Notes: a model not told the origin generated them from the letters alone. A stretch of DNA of 59,813 nt from Deltaproteobacteria bacterium (GCA_017303575.1 JAFLCL010000022.1:1-59813); one strand, 5' to 3'; positions 1-9,062 are shown, counted from the stretch's first letter. Program-made: numbers and translations.

Positions 1-2
1 GG

Positions 3-950
3 CTGGCCGCCTTCGGCGTGCCGCGCTTCGACCGCGAACGCGGCCTGCGCGTGCCGGTGCTCAGCCTGGCCGGCTTGCTGCAGGTGGACTTCCGCCTGCC
101 CGGCAGCACCGACTACACCGCCTTGTTGCGCGCCACCCGGCTGCTGACGCGAGACGAGCGCGAAGTGGCCAAGGCCTATGCGCGAGTGGTCTTCAACGTG
201 CTGTTCCACAACCGCGACGACCATCCCAAGAACTTCGCCTGGCGCCTCGGACAAGACCGCCGCTGGCGGCTGGCGCCGGCCTTCGACCTGGGCTTCAGCG
301 AAGGCCCGGGCGGCCAGCACCACATGGACGTTTGCGGCGAGGCCGGCGCGGTGGAACGCGACCATCTGCTGCGCCTGGCCGCGCTCCTGCCCGAGGATGC
401 CGAGACGCTCGGCCTGCTCGCGTGGGCAGAGCTTCGCCTCGATCGTCCGGTCGCGTCGGGCGAGCTCATCGCGCGCGCGCTGGCGATCGATCCGCAGGCC
501 GTGGCCGCGCGCTTCACGCACGCGCTGCTCCAGGCACGGCGCGGCGAGATCGGTCCCGCGCGCGACACGCTCGTCGCGATCGAGGACGACCCCGTGCTCG
601 GTCACGAGGCGAGCGTGCGCATCGCGACGATCGACGTGGTGGTCGGCGCGCACCTCCTCGCGCACGCGCGGCTCGATCCGCTGCTCGACGAGGATCCGTT
701 CGATCCCGCGGTGCGCCTCCTGGCCGCCGCGCTCGCGCGGAGTGAAGGCGAGGACGCGCTCGCGATCGCCCACGCGCGCGAGGCCCGCACGATCGATCCC
801 TCGATCGAGGAGGCGTGGCTCCTCGAGGCCGAGTGCTGCGCGCGCCTCGACGATCTCGCCTGCGCGCGTGACGCGGTCACGCACGTCCGCGCGAGCTCGG
901 ACGCGATCGCTCGCGAGCGCACGCGGGTCCTGTCGATGACGGGCCTCTGA
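3..950 (+). CDS. Chimeric HipA-like kinase tail fused to TPR-type protein (5' partial)
   Basis: The frame is open to the left edge, so the start is missing; the GTG at 18 is an internal Val. Counting from it, residues 1-120 match the C-terminal lobe of HipA-like Ser/Thr kinases: HNRDDHPKNF (64-73) is the catalytic-loop type motif and APAFDLGFS (86-94) the DFG-like motif. From about residue 124 the protein turns into TPR-like helical repeats with no HipA feature. Codon style changes at the same point (about nt 375-390): CTG/GCC/GGC-rich before, the CTC/CGC/GAG style of the rest of the window after. HipA kinases phosphorylate glutamyl-tRNA synthetase, but this fragment lacks the N-terminal lobe. 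It may be a recombination scar or an assembly chimera; no function should be assigned to the fusion. Confidence 0.6.
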   Translation: MAAFGVPRFDRERGLRVPVLSLAGLLQVDFRLPGSTDYTALLRATRLLTRDEREVAKAYARVVFNVLFHNRDDHPKNFAWRLGQDRRWRLAPAFDLGFSEGPGGQHHMDVCGEAGAVERDHLLRLAALLPEDAETLGLLAWAELRLDRPVASGELIARALAIDPQAVAARFTHALLQARRGEIGPARDTLVAIEDDPVLGHEASVRIATIDVVVGAHLLAHARLDPLLDEDPFDPAVRLLAAALARSEGEDALAIAHAREARTIDPSIEEAWLLEAECCARLDDLACARDAVTHVRASSDAIARERTRVLSMTGL

Positions 951-973
951 TCCTGTCGATGACGGGCCTCTGA
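928..973. repeat. 23-bp perfect tandem duplication covering a stop codon
   Basis: Positions 928-950 and 951-973 are identical 23-mers. The first copy carries the last codons and TGA stop of the upstream gene; the second lies in the spacer before the next gene. Confidence 0.9.
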
Positions 974-988
974 TCTCGACGAGCGTTG

Positions 989-994
989 TAAGGT
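989..994 (+). promoter_or_regulatory. -10-like TAAGGT, 6 nt before GTG start
   Basis: TAAGGT is followed by six bases and the GTG at 1001, with no Shine-Dalgarno between. The spacing would put transcription start at or next to the start codon (leaderless mRNA). No convincing -35 box is visible. Confidence 0.5.
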
Positions 995-1000
995 CCGCGC

Positions 1001-3304
1001 GTGAGCTGGCGAGCGACGTTCGGGCTTCGTGCGGTGCGCGTCTACCTCGTGCTCTCCGGCCTGGTGGCGATCGGCTGCGCGATCCAGCCGCTCTTCGCCG
1101 TCATGGGCCCCGAGCTCGCCGTGGCGCTCGGCCTCGCGCTGCCGATCTTCGTCGCGCCCACGAGCGCGCGCGTCGTGATCGCAGCGCGACGTGCGGAGTC
1201 ACCGCTCGATGGACGCGCGCTGACCCAGCGTGTGCTCGTCGTCTCCCTCGCAGGCCTCGCGATCCCGTGGCTCGCCGCCGTCGCGTCGGGCCTGCTCTAC
1301 GGCTTCTGCGACGCGACGGGCGGCGCGCTCTTCATGCTGCTCGGCCCCGCGATCGGCGTGCCTCTCGCCGCGCTGGCGAGCGCCGCCGCCGCTAGCCTCA
1401 CCGCACGTCCCCGCATCGCCACGCTGCTCGCGACGCTCGTGCCCCTCGTGTCGATCGTCGTGGGGCTGTGGCGCTTCGTCGAGACGCCCGCGATCTTCGC
1501 GTACACGCACTTCGTCGGCTACTTCCCCGGCACGCTCTACGACCCCGACATCGCGATCGAGGGCGCGTACTGGTCGCTGCGTCTCGCGAGCCTCGCGCTC
1601 TTCGTCACGCTCGCGCTGGTGATGGACGTTGCGTTCGACGGTCGGGTGCTCGTCGCGTCGCGCATGAAGCGCGCACCCATCGCGGCGAGCACGATCGCGC
1701 TCCTCTCGATCACGCTGCTCTTCGTCGAGATCTACGGGCCCGAGCTCGGTCATCGATCGACGAGCGCTTCGATCGCCGAGGTGTTGGGCGGGCGCCTGGA
1801 CGGTGAGCGCTGCACCGTCCTCGTCCCTCGCGAGCTGCCGCGCGCACAGGCCGAGCGCCTCCGCGACGACTGCGACTACCGCGTCTCGCGCGCCGAGGCC
1901 GTGCTAGGCGTCACGCAGCGCGCGCGCGTCACGGCGTTCTTCTTTCGCGACACGAGCGAGAAGCGCCGCCTCATGGGCGCCTCGAACACCTACATCGCCA
2001 AGCCGTGGCGCAACGAGGTCTACCTGCAGCTCGGCGGCTGGCCGCACCCCGTGCTGTTCCACGAGATCGTGCACGTGGTCGCGGGCAACGTCGGGCGCGG
2101 TCCCTTCCGCGTGTCGGGAGGGATCGAGGGCCTGATTCCATCGCCTGGCATCATCGAGGGTGTCGCGGTGGCGGTGGCGTGGGACGAGCGCGAAGGTCTC
2201 ACGCCGCACCAATGGGCCCGCGCGCTCGTGGAGATCGGTCACGCGCCCTCGATCGCAGAGACCGAGGGCCTCGGCTTCCTCCTCCAGCCCGCGAGCCGCG
2301 CGTACACAGCGAGCGGCTCGTTCGTGCGCTGGATCCTCGAGACGCGCGGCAACGAAGCCGTGCGGCGGCTCTACCGCACGGGCAGCTACGAAGAGGCGCT
2401 CGGCATGCCCCTCTCCGACGCGGAGGCCGAGTGGCGCGAATTCCTCACCACGGTCCCGCTGCCACCGCACGCGATCGCGATGGCGCGCCTGCGCTTCGAG
2501 CGGCCCGCGATCTTCGGACAGATCTGCCCGCACGCGATCGCGTCGCTCGAGGCAGACCTCGGCATCGCGCTCGCGGGCGGCGACGACACGCGCGCGCTCG
2601 AGCGCTGCGATCGCATCCTCGCGCTCGACGAAGGCCAGGCCGGTGTTCGTTCGGTGCGCGTCGGCGTGCTCGGTCGTGCGGCGCGTTTCGAGGAGGCCGA
2701 GGCCGAGCTCGCCCACCTCGTGGGCCCACCGAGCGCTGCGACGCCGGTCCTCGTCCACACGCGCGAGGCGCTGGGCGATGCCTACTGGCGGCACGGCGAT
2801 CGCGAGCGCGCACACCTGCTCTACAGCGAGAACCTCGCCCTGCCGCAGCCCGAAGATCAGCGTCGACAGATCGAGGTGCGGATCTACGCGCTCACCCAGG
2901 GCGGTGAGACCTCGGCCGCGCTGCGCGAGCTGCTCGCGCCCGACGCGCGCAACGCCGTCGATCCGGGCACGCAGCTGGCCGCGATCGCGCGCCTCGATCG
3001 TGTCGATCCGAGCGGCCTGGGCGCCTACCTCACGGCACGACAGATGTTCGTGCGCGAGCGCTTCGATCTCGTGCTGCCGCTCCTCGATCGCGCGAACGCG
3101 CAGCGCCTGCCGACCGAGTCGATCCTGCGCGAGGCGGAGCGCATGCGCGCCGTGACCCTCTTCGCGAGCGGTGACCTCGACGCCTCCGATCGCGCCTTCC
3201 GCGCGATCCTCGCGGACGCGCGCACGCAGGAAGGCGACGTCGGCCGCCTCGTGGAGGCGGAGGACTGGCTCGCGCGCATCCGCTGGACCAGGAGAACACC
3301 GTGA
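1001..3304 (+). CDS. Membrane protein with HExxH peptidase-like domain and TPR region
   Basis: A 767-residue protein. The first ~245 residues contain about seven hydrophobic segments. A soluble part follows with a zinc-peptidase motif HEIVH (354-358) and a downstream EG pair (E386 in IIEGVAVAV), the arrangement of gluzincin-type metalloproteases. From about residue 500 the sequence is TPR-like (repeated A-L-x-x-A helical pairs around 515-760). The GTG start at 1001 is preceded by TAAGGT. It overlaps the next gene by four bases (GTGA), so the two are probably translationally coupled. The family is not one I can name. A membrane-tethered protease is the natural inference, but the substrate is unknown and the site could be degenerate. 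Confidence 0.75.
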   Translation: MSWRATFGLRAVRVYLVLSGLVAIGCAIQPLFAVMGPELAVALGLALPIFVAPTSARVVIAARRAESPLDGRALTQRVLVVSLAGLAIPWLAAVASGLLYGFCDATGGALFMLLGPAIGVPLAALASAAAASLTARPRIATLLATLVPLVSIVVGLWRFVETPAIFAYTHFVGYFPGTLYDPDIAIEGAYWSLRLASLALFVTLALVMDVAFDGRVLVASRMKRAPIAASTIALLSITLLFVEIYGPELGHRSTSASIAEVLGGRLDGERCTVLVPRELPRAQAERLRDDCDYRVSRAEAVLGVTQRARVTAFFFRDTSEKRRLMGASNTYIAKPWRNEVYLQLGGWPHPVLFHEIVHVVAGNVGRGPFRVSGGIEGLIPSPGIIEGVAVAVAWDEREGLTPHQWARALVEIGHAPSIAETEGLGFLLQPASRAYTASGSFVRWILETRGNEAVRRLYRTGSYEEALGMPLSDAEAEWREFLTTVPLPPHAIAMARLRFERPAIFGQICPHAIASLEADLGIALAGGDDTRALERCDRILALDEGQAGVRSVRVGVLGRAARFEEAEAELAHLVGPPSAATPVLVHTREALGDAYWRHGDRERAHLLYSENLALPQPEDQRRQIEVRIYALTQGGETSAALRELLAPDARNAVDPGTQLAAIARLDRVDPSGLGAYLTARQMFVRERFDLVLPLLDRANAQRLPTESILREAERMRAVTLFASGDLDASDRAFRAILADARTQEGDVGRLVEAEDWLARIRWTRRTP

Positions 3305-4182
3305 GCGGTGCCCTCGCACGTCGGTCGCTCGACGGCCTGTCCGTGGGCGATGCGCTGGGACGATGCTCTTCGCTCACCGCGGATTGGGAAGAGCTTCGCG
3401 CGACGCGACGCGTTCCCGCGGCGCCATGGCACTGGACCGACGACACCGCGATGGCGGAGGTGATCGTCCGCGAGCTCGAGCTGCGAGGTTCGATCGACGT
3501 CGATGCGCTGGCGATCGCGTTCGCCGACCGCTTCGCCCGGGAGCCGCAGCGGGGCTATGGCGCGGTCGCCTACCACGTGCTCACACGGATCCACGAGGGG
3601 GTCCCTTGGCGCCAGATCGCATCTTCGGTGTTCTCTGGTCAGGGCTCACTGGGCAATGGCGGTGCGATGAGATCTGCGCCCATCGGGGGCTTCTTCCGTG
3701 AGGACGTGGAGCGAGTCGTTCGCGAGGCGGAAGCGAGCGCGCTCCCCACACACGTGCATCCCGACGGTCGCGCCGGTGCGATCGCCGCCGCGGTGGCCGC
3801 CTATGCCGCGTCCAACGCGCTGCCCATCCTGCCGACGGTTCTGGAGCACACTCCTCCTGGCGACACGCGCGCAGGTCTGGAACGCGCGCTCGGTCTCGCG
3901 GACGTCTCACCGCTCGAGGCCGCCCGTGCGCTCGGCACTGGGATACACGTGAGGTCCGACGACACCGTGCCGTTCGCGCTCTGGTGCGCCTCGCGACACG
4001 CGGGCGATTTCGAGGCGTCCCTCTGGGCGTGCCTCGACGGGCTCGAGACGCCCGACGCCGATCGCGACACGCTGCTCGCCATCGTCGGCGGCGTCGCAGC
4101 GCTCGCGCCGCGCGCAGTCATCCCGCCGGCTTGGCTCGGCGCGCGCGAGCCTCTCGGCGGACGCGTGCACCCGAATGATTGA
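3301..4182 (+). CDS. ADP-ribosylglycohydrolase family protein (DraG-like)
   Basis: A 293-residue protein with the hallmarks of the ADP-ribosyl-glycohydrolase fold: GDALG (16-20), WTDDTAMA (45-52) with the metal-binding TDD, GNGGAMRSAPIG near residue 117, and a C-terminal DRDT in place of the usual GGDTDT, keeping the two metal-ligand Asp positions. Such enzymes remove ADP-ribose from protein side chains or small ADP-ribosyl esters using two Mg ions. The start overlaps the upstream stop (GTGA). No ADP-ribosyltransferase is visible nearby, so the substrate is unknown. The altered GGDTDT motif means activity should not be taken for granted. Confidence 0.88.
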   Translation: MSGALARRSLDGLSVGDALGRCSSLTADWEELRATRRVPAAPWHWTDDTAMAEVIVRELELRGSIDVDALAIAFADRFAREPQRGYGAVAYHVLTRIHEGVPWRQIASSVFSGQGSLGNGGAMRSAPIGGFFREDVERVVREAEASALPTHVHPDGRAGAIAAAVAAYAASNALPILPTVLEHTPPGDTRAGLERALGLADVSPLEAARALGTGIHVRSDDTVPFALWCASRHAGDFEASLWACLDGLETPDADRDTLLAIVGGVAALAPRAVIPPAWLGAREPLGGRVHPND

Positions 4183-4218
4183 GGGACGACGAACAAGCGC
4201 GTACAACGCTGCGACCTC

Positions 4219-5337
4219 ATGGCCGACTCGCCGCTCCGCGCTTCGATCGACGTCGCGCACGTGCCATCGAAGACGACGCTGCTCGAGTCGCGCTGGCCCA
4301 AGCTCGCGCTGCCTCGTGTGCCGTTGCTCGCGGGGCCGACGCCGCTCGAGCTGCACGAGTCGCTCTCACACGCCGCAGGCGGCGAGCTCTGGATCAAGCG
4401 CGACGACCTCACGCATCCGGTGTACGGCGGCAACAAGGTGCGCAAGCTCGAGCGCCTGCTCGGTGACGCGATCGCCGAGGGCGCCGACACGATCGTGACG
4501 ACCGGCGCGGCCGGCTCGCACCACGTGCTCGCGACCACGCTGTTCGGCAAGAGGCTCGGCCTCGCGGTGCACGGCCTGCTCGTGCCGCAGGCCGCGAGCG
4601 AGCACGTGACGCTCGACCTGCGTGCGATGCTCGGCCTCGGCGCGGAGATCACGCCCGTCTCGTATTTCTCGGCCGTGCCCGCGGCGACCGCGGCGCTGAT
4701 CACGAGGCTGCGCCTGTCGGGCAAGAAGCCGTACGTGATCCCTCCCGGTGGCTCGAACGGCATCGGCGCGCTCGGCTACGTGGAGGCAGGTCTCGAGATC
4801 GCGCAGCAGATGCTCGAGCGACGCTTGCCCGAGCCCGACGCGATCGTCGTCCCGCTCGGATCGGGCGGCACCGTCGCGGGCCTGGCGGTGGGCCTCGCGG
4901 CCGCAGGCTGTCTCGTGCCGATCCACGCGATGCGCGTCACGCCGCGCGGCTTCGTCGGTCGAGCGCTCGTGCTCGCGCAGATCCGCAGCGCGATCGAGCG
5001 GCTTCGGCTCTCGGACGATCGTTTCCCTCGCATCCTGGGCGTCGCGACCGACCTCTACCGGATCGACGATCACGAGCTCGGCGAGGGTTATGGCCTTCCC
5101 ACGCCGCAGGCGCGCGCCGCGATGCGCCTGGCCGAAGAGCACGGCTTGCTCCTCGACCCGACCTACACGGGCAAGACGCTCGCGGGCGCGCTGCGTCTGC
5201 TCCGCGAGGGCACGACGGCGAGCGGCAAGCGGATCCAGCGCGTGCTCTACGTGCACACGCTCTCGAGCGCGCCGCTGCGCCCGCTCGCGGAGAAGTCACC
5301 GAGCATCCCGCATCGCCTCGACAGGCTGCTGACGTAG
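4219..5337 (+). CDS. PLP-dependent D-cysteine desulfhydrase / ACC deaminase-like enzyme
   Basis: A 372-residue fold-type II PLP enzyme. The N-terminal LWIKRDDLTHPVYGGNKVRK (57-76) contains the Schiff-base lysine K73, and a glycine-rich phosphate loop (LGSGGTVAGLAVG) lies near residue 213. This is the signature of the family that holds D-cysteine desulfhydrase (D-Cys to pyruvate, H2S and ammonia) and 1-aminocyclopropane-1-carboxylate deaminase. Sequence alone does not decide between them, and desulfhydrase is the commoner activity in proteobacteria. It is about 40 residues longer than typical members. The stop lies two bases from the stop of the convergent small lipoprotein gene. Confidence 0.85.
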   Translation: MADSPLRASIDVAHVPSKTTLLESRWPKLALPRVPLLAGPTPLELHESLSHAAGGELWIKRDDLTHPVYGGNKVRKLERLLGDAIAEGADTIVTTGAAGSHHVLATTLFGKRLGLAVHGLLVPQAASEHVTLDLRAMLGLGAEITPVSYFSAVPAATAALITRLRLSGKKPYVIPPGGSNGIGALGYVEAGLEIAQQMLERRLPEPDAIVVPLGSGGTVAGLAVGLAAAGCLVPIHAMRVTPRGFVGRALVLAQIRSAIERLRLSDDRFPRILGVATDLYRIDDHELGEGYGLPTPQARAAMRLAEEHGLLLDPTYTGKTLAGALRLLREGTTASGKRIQRVLYVHTLSSAPLRPLAEKSPSIPHRLDRLLT

Positions 5338-5339
5338 CT

Positions 5340-5633
5340 TCAGAAGGAGGTCGACTCTTCGGGCTGTGTCTCGGGGCACGTCGGCGCGTGCTCGTTGCCG
5401 GGGCCGAAGCAGCTCACGTCCATGAGGCACGTGTGGTGGCAGCGGCCGCCGGTCCAGTTGCACGCCGCGGCGGTGTCCTCGAGGCACGACGCGCAGTCCG
5501 GGTGCACCTCACAGCCCGTCGCCTCGCGCGTCTCGGCGGTGGAGGGGGCGGGATCGGGCGAGCGAGTCGCACCACAGCCGATCGCTCCGGACACGACGAC
5601 GAACAGACACGGGACCAACACCAGGGTTCGCAT
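5340..5633 (-). CDS. Small cysteine-rich lipoprotein
   Basis: A 97-residue protein with a signal peptide ending in a lipobox (SGAIGC, Cys20), so it is a predicted lipoprotein. The mature part has a short Ser/Pro linker and then a compact cysteine-rich domain of about 50 residues with cysteines in C-x6-C-x2-C spacing, like small disulfide modules secreted by myxobacteria. It lies 12 nt downstream of another lipoprotein gene on the same strand, probably as an operon. I recognise no family and assign no function. Confidence 0.75.
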   Translation of the reverse strand: MRTLVLVPCLFVVVSGAIGCGATRSPDPAPSTAETREATGCEVHPDCASCLEDTAAACNWTGGRCHHTCLMDVSCFGPGNEHAPTCPETQPEESTSF

Positions 5634-5645
5634 CGGAACCTTTTG

Positions 5646-6122
5646 TCACATCGCGGCGGGGAGCTCGATCACGAATTCGAGGTCCGACTGGGGCTCGCCT
5701 TCGTAGCTCGCGTCGCAGCCCACGAAGCGCACGCGCAGCGTGGCCTCGACGTGATCGAGGAAGCCGTCGTTGCCGCGCGTCGTGTCGCGCAGCGTGAGGC
5801 TGCCTTCGGTCGCCGCGTCGCTCGTGCAGAGCTCCACCAGCGGGTCTCCGTTCTGCGCGAGCCCCGCGCGAAAACCATCCGAGCCATCGGCCTCGCGCGC
5901 GACGCCCAGCGTGGCGGGCACCGCGCGAGGGAAGTCTGCGTAGAGCACGCGATCGTCGAGCAGGCGCACGACGATTCCATCGCGCCCGGGCTGCGCCGAG
6001 GGCCCCACGGTGCGCACCATCACCGGCACGCCATCCACCGTGACGCTCGCCGTGAGCTCACGCGCGCCGCAGCCCGAGACACCCAACAGCACACCGATCG
6101 CGACGACGCGGCAGACGCTCAT
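5646..6122 (-). CDS. Hypothetical lipoprotein
   Basis: A 158-residue protein with signal peptide and lipobox LGVSGC, followed by a beta-rich domain without recognisable motif. Two starts are possible: ATG at 6134 and ATG at 6122. I prefer 6122 because TATGCT (6135-6130 on the minus strand) sits seven bases upstream in the recurrent -10-like position and overlaps the 6134 codon. The signal peptide from 6122 is complete (MSVCRVVAIGVLLGVSGC). It is the upstream partner of the small cysteine-rich lipoprotein gene. Confidence 0.75.
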   Translation of the reverse strand: MSVCRVVAIGVLLGVSGCGARELTASVTVDGVPVMVRTVGPSAQPGRDGIVVRLLDDRVLYADFPRAVPATLGVAREADGSDGFRAGLAQNGDPLVELCTSDAATEGSLTLRDTTRGNDGFLDHVEATLRVRFVGCDASYEGEPQSDLEFVIELPAAM

Positions 6123-6129
6123 CGCGCGC

Positions 6130-6135
6130 AGCATA
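6130..6135 (-). promoter_or_regulatory. -10-like TATGCT, 7 nt before ATG start
   Basis: On the minus strand TATGCT is followed by seven bases and the ATG at 6122. It overlaps the alternative ATG at 6134, which argues for the shorter protein. Confidence 0.45.
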
Positions 6136-6197
6136 GACGGACCGAGGCACGCTGACCGATGGAGCGGCTCGCCTGTTCGGATCTCGAGCGGCGCTGC

Positions 6198-6203
6198 TAT
6201 CGT
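6198..6203 (+). promoter_or_regulatory. -10-like TATCGT, 8 nt before tldD ATG
   Basis: TATCGT followed by eight GC-only bases and the ATG at 6212, with no Shine-Dalgarno. Same layout as at 30639 and 38346. Confidence 0.5.
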
Positions 6204-6211
6204 GCGCGCCC

Positions 6212-7645
6212 ATGACGCATCGCTACACGGCTCCGTTCTCCAAGGGCGGTAGCTCGCCCATCGACGCGCAGATCGCGGAGCGCTTGCTCTCGGTCGCGCT
6301 GAGCCGCGGCGGTGACTACGCCGACCTCTTCTTCGAGTACGAGGTCTCGGGGAGCTACGGCTACGAGGAAGGCATCCTCAAGAGCGCGGGCCGCGGCGTC
6401 TCGCTCGGCCTGGGCGTGCGCGTGCGCAAGGGCGAGGCGACGGGCTACGCGTACTGCGAGGACCTCGCGATCGAGGCGATGGAGCACGCGGCCAAGATCG
6501 CAGCGCAGATCGCGAGCGAGGGCGGCAAGAAGCCCGTGGGGCTCCAGTCGATCTCGACGCCCTCGCGCTACCCCGTGAAGGAGCTGAGCTTCGACGTCGA
6601 TGGCGCGGCCAAGCGCGAGCTCCTGCGTCGCGCCGATCTCGCAGCGCGAGCGATCGATCCGCGCATCACACGCGTCGAGGCCTCGCTCGCCGAGCAGATC
6701 CGAGAGATCCTCATCGCGACGAGCGATGGGAAGATCGTCACCGACAGTCAGCCGCTCATCCGATTCGGTCTTCGCGTGATCGCGGAGGACAAGGGCCAGC
6801 GTCGCGCGGGCAGCTCCGGCGGCGGTGGCCGCATGGGCCTCTCGTACTTCGATGGAAAGAGCCCGGAGTGGCACGCGGGCGAGGCCGTGCGTCAGGCCCT
6901 CACGATGCTCGACGCGCGCGAGGCGCCGGCGGGCGAGATGGAGGTCGTGCTCGCGCCCGGTGACTCGGGGATCCTCTTGCACGAGGCCGTCGGTCACGGG
7001 CTCGAGGCCGACTTCAACCGCAAGAAGACCTCGAACTACACCGACCAAGTGGGCCAGCGCGTCGCGAGCGATCTCTGCACCGTCGTCGACGACGCGACGA
7101 TCGCCCACTCGCGCGGCTCGATCGACGTGGACGACGAGGGCAACGTGCCGGAGAAGGCCGTGCTCATCGAGAAGGGCATCCTCCGCGGCTACATGCAGGA
7201 CCGACAGAGCTCCGAGCACTTCCACGTGCCCTTCAGCGGCAACGGTCGCCGCGAGAGCTTCAAGTCACACCCGATGCCGCGCATGACGAACACCCTCTTG
7301 CTCGCGGGAGAGAGCGATCCCGCCGAGATCGTGAAGAGCGTGAAGAAGGGCATCTTCGCGAAGAAGTTCGGCGGTGGTCAGGTCGACATCTCGAACGGCG
7401 ACTTCGTGTTCTCGCTCACCGAGAGCTACCTCATCGAAGACGGCGTGATCACGGCGCCGCTGAAGGACGTGAACCTCATCGGCAACGGGCCGGACGTGAT
7501 GAGGAAAGTGACGATGCTCGGCAACGACATGGAGCTGTCGGACGGCATCTGGACGTGCGGCAAGGACGGCCAGTCGGTGCCCGTCGGCGTCGCGTGCCCG
7601 ACGATCAAGATCAGCGCGATCACGGTGGGAGGAACGCAGCGATGA
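6212..7645 (+). CDS. tldD: Metalloprotease TldD
   Basis: A 477-residue protein, the usual TldD length. It has the family zinc motif HEAVGHGLEAD with HExxxH at 257-262, and conserved family stretches near SYFDGKSPEWH and GGGQVDISNGDFVF. TldD forms a heterodimer with TldE/PmbA that degrades unfolded peptides and trims leader peptides of modified peptides such as microcins. Here the partner gene follows directly and its ATG overlaps the tldD stop (ATGA), which fits a strict 1:1 complex. No RiPP precursor is visible next to it. The start is supported by the TATCGT hexamer eight bases upstream. Confidence 0.95.
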   Translation: MTHRYTAPFSKGGSSPIDAQIAERLLSVALSRGGDYADLFFEYEVSGSYGYEEGILKSAGRGVSLGLGVRVRKGEATGYAYCEDLAIEAMEHAAKIAAQIASEGGKKPVGLQSISTPSRYPVKELSFDVDGAAKRELLRRADLAARAIDPRITRVEASLAEQIREILIATSDGKIVTDSQPLIRFGLRVIAEDKGQRRAGSSGGGGRMGLSYFDGKSPEWHAGEAVRQALTMLDAREAPAGEMEVVLAPGDSGILLHEAVGHGLEADFNRKKTSNYTDQVGQRVASDLCTVVDDATIAHSRGSIDVDDEGNVPEKAVLIEKGILRGYMQDRQSSEHFHVPFSGNGRRESFKSHPMPRMTNTLLLAGESDPAEIVKSVKKGIFAKKFGGGQVDISNGDFVFSLTESYLIEDGVITAPLKDVNLIGNGPDVMRKVTMLGNDMELSDGIWTCGKDGQSVPVGVACPTIKISAITVGGTQR

Positions 7646-9045
7646 GCGCAGCCAACGAGGATCAGGATCGGAGGGCCTCCCTCTTCGCGCTCGGGGATCG
7701 GATCGTGAAGAAGGCGATCTCGCTCGGCGCCGATGTGGCGGAGGCCGTGATCAGCGAGGGCTCGCACCTCTCGGCCAAGGTGCGCCTCGGTCAGCCCGAG
7801 CTCGTCGAAGAAGCCGGCTCACGGTCGATCGGCGTGCGCGTGATGATCCAGGACGGCGATCAGGGCTACCGCGTCGCGGTCTCGTACTCGAGCGACACCA
7901 GCGAGGCCGGCATCCAGCGACTCGCTGAAGACGCCGTGGAGCTCGCACGCTTGTCCGAGCCCGATGCTTTCGCAGGTCCGCCCGATCCCGCGTTCCTCTC
8001 GAAGGAGAGCGAGCACGCGGAGCTCGATCTGTTCGATCCGAAGATCGACGCGATCGATGGCGCGGCGGCGCTGCGTCACGCGACGAACGGTGAGGCCGCG
8101 GCGTTGGCGGCCGATCCGCGCGTGACCAACAGCGAGGGCGCGACCTTCTCGCGCGCCTCGGGCGGCAAGGCGATCGTCACGAGCGGGGGCTTCCACGGCT
8201 ACTCGCGCGGCACCTACGCGTCGCTCACCGTCTCGCCCGTCGTGGACGACGAGGGCGGCAAGAAGCGCAGCGGCTACCACTGGACCGCGAAGCGCCACTA
8301 CGCGGGCCTCTTGCCCGACGAGGTGGTCGGCAAGGAGGCCGCGCGTCGCACGCTCGCCAAGCTCGGCGCGAGGAAAGTCGAGACGCAGGAGTGCGCGATC
8401 GTGTTCGATCCGGACGCAGCGCGGTCGCTGCTCGGTCTGCTCGCGGGCTCGATCTCGGGCGGCGCGATCTGGCGGAAGTCGAGCTACCTGATCGATCGCC
8501 TCGGCACCGAGGTCGCCAGCTCGCTGATCACGATCGTCGACGACCCGCTCTTGCCCCAGGGTCCCGGCTCGCGCGCGTTCGATGGAGAAGGGCTCCTCTC
8601 GCGCCGCAACGTGATCGTCGAGAACGGCAAGCTCTTGAGCTACCTGCTCGACACCTACAGCGGCAAGAAGCTCGGCCTTCCCTCCACTGCGAGCGCCTCG
8701 CGTGGCGGCTCGGGCGGCGTGGGCCCGAGCACGTCGAACTTCGTGCTCCAGCCTGGCACCACGAGCGCCGAAGAGATCCTCGCGTCCACGCCGCGCGGTC
8801 TCTACGTGACCGACATGATGGGCTTCGGCTTCAACGGCGTGACCGGTGACTTCTCGCGCGGCGCGAGCGGCTTCTGGATCGAGGACGGCAAGAAGACCTT
8901 CCCCGTCTCCGAGGTCACCATCTCGAGCAACCTCGACGCGATGCTCAAGGGCATCGATCGCGTGGGCAGCGATCTCGATCTGCGCAGCTCGATCGCGAGC
9001 CCGACGATCCGCATCGCCGCGATGACGCTCGCGGGCTCGGGTTGA
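7642..9045 (+). CDS. pmbA: TldE/PmbA, partner subunit of TldD
   Basis: A 467-residue protein of the PmbA/TldD family that lacks the HExxxH motif, as expected for the non-catalytic TldE subunit. Family features include the GSRAFDGEGL region and the GGSGGVGPSTSNF loop near residues 354-366. The frame is open further upstream into tldD, but the ATG at 7642 overlapping the tldD TGA is the sensible start: the protein then begins with a short polar tail followed by the family N-terminus (SLFALGDRIVKKAISLGADVAE). Confidence 0.93.
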   Translation: MSAANEDQDRRASLFALGDRIVKKAISLGADVAEAVISEGSHLSAKVRLGQPELVEEAGSRSIGVRVMIQDGDQGYRVAVSYSSDTSEAGIQRLAEDAVELARLSEPDAFAGPPDPAFLSKESEHAELDLFDPKIDAIDGAAALRHATNGEAAALAADPRVTNSEGATFSRASGGKAIVTSGGFHGYSRGTYASLTVSPVVDDEGGKKRSGYHWTAKRHYAGLLPDEVVGKEAARRTLAKLGARKVETQECAIVFDPDAARSLLGLLAGSISGGAIWRKSSYLIDRLGTEVASSLITIVDDPLLPQGPGSRAFDGEGLLSRRNVIVENGKLLSYLLDTYSGKKLGLPSTASASRGGSGGVGPSTSNFVLQPGTTSAEEILASTPRGLYVTDMMGFGFNGVTGDFSRGASGFWIEDGKKTFPVSEVTISSNLDAMLKGIDRVGSDLDLRSSIASPTIRIAAMTLAGSG

Positions 9046-9062
9046 TCGCCACAGGCTGATAC

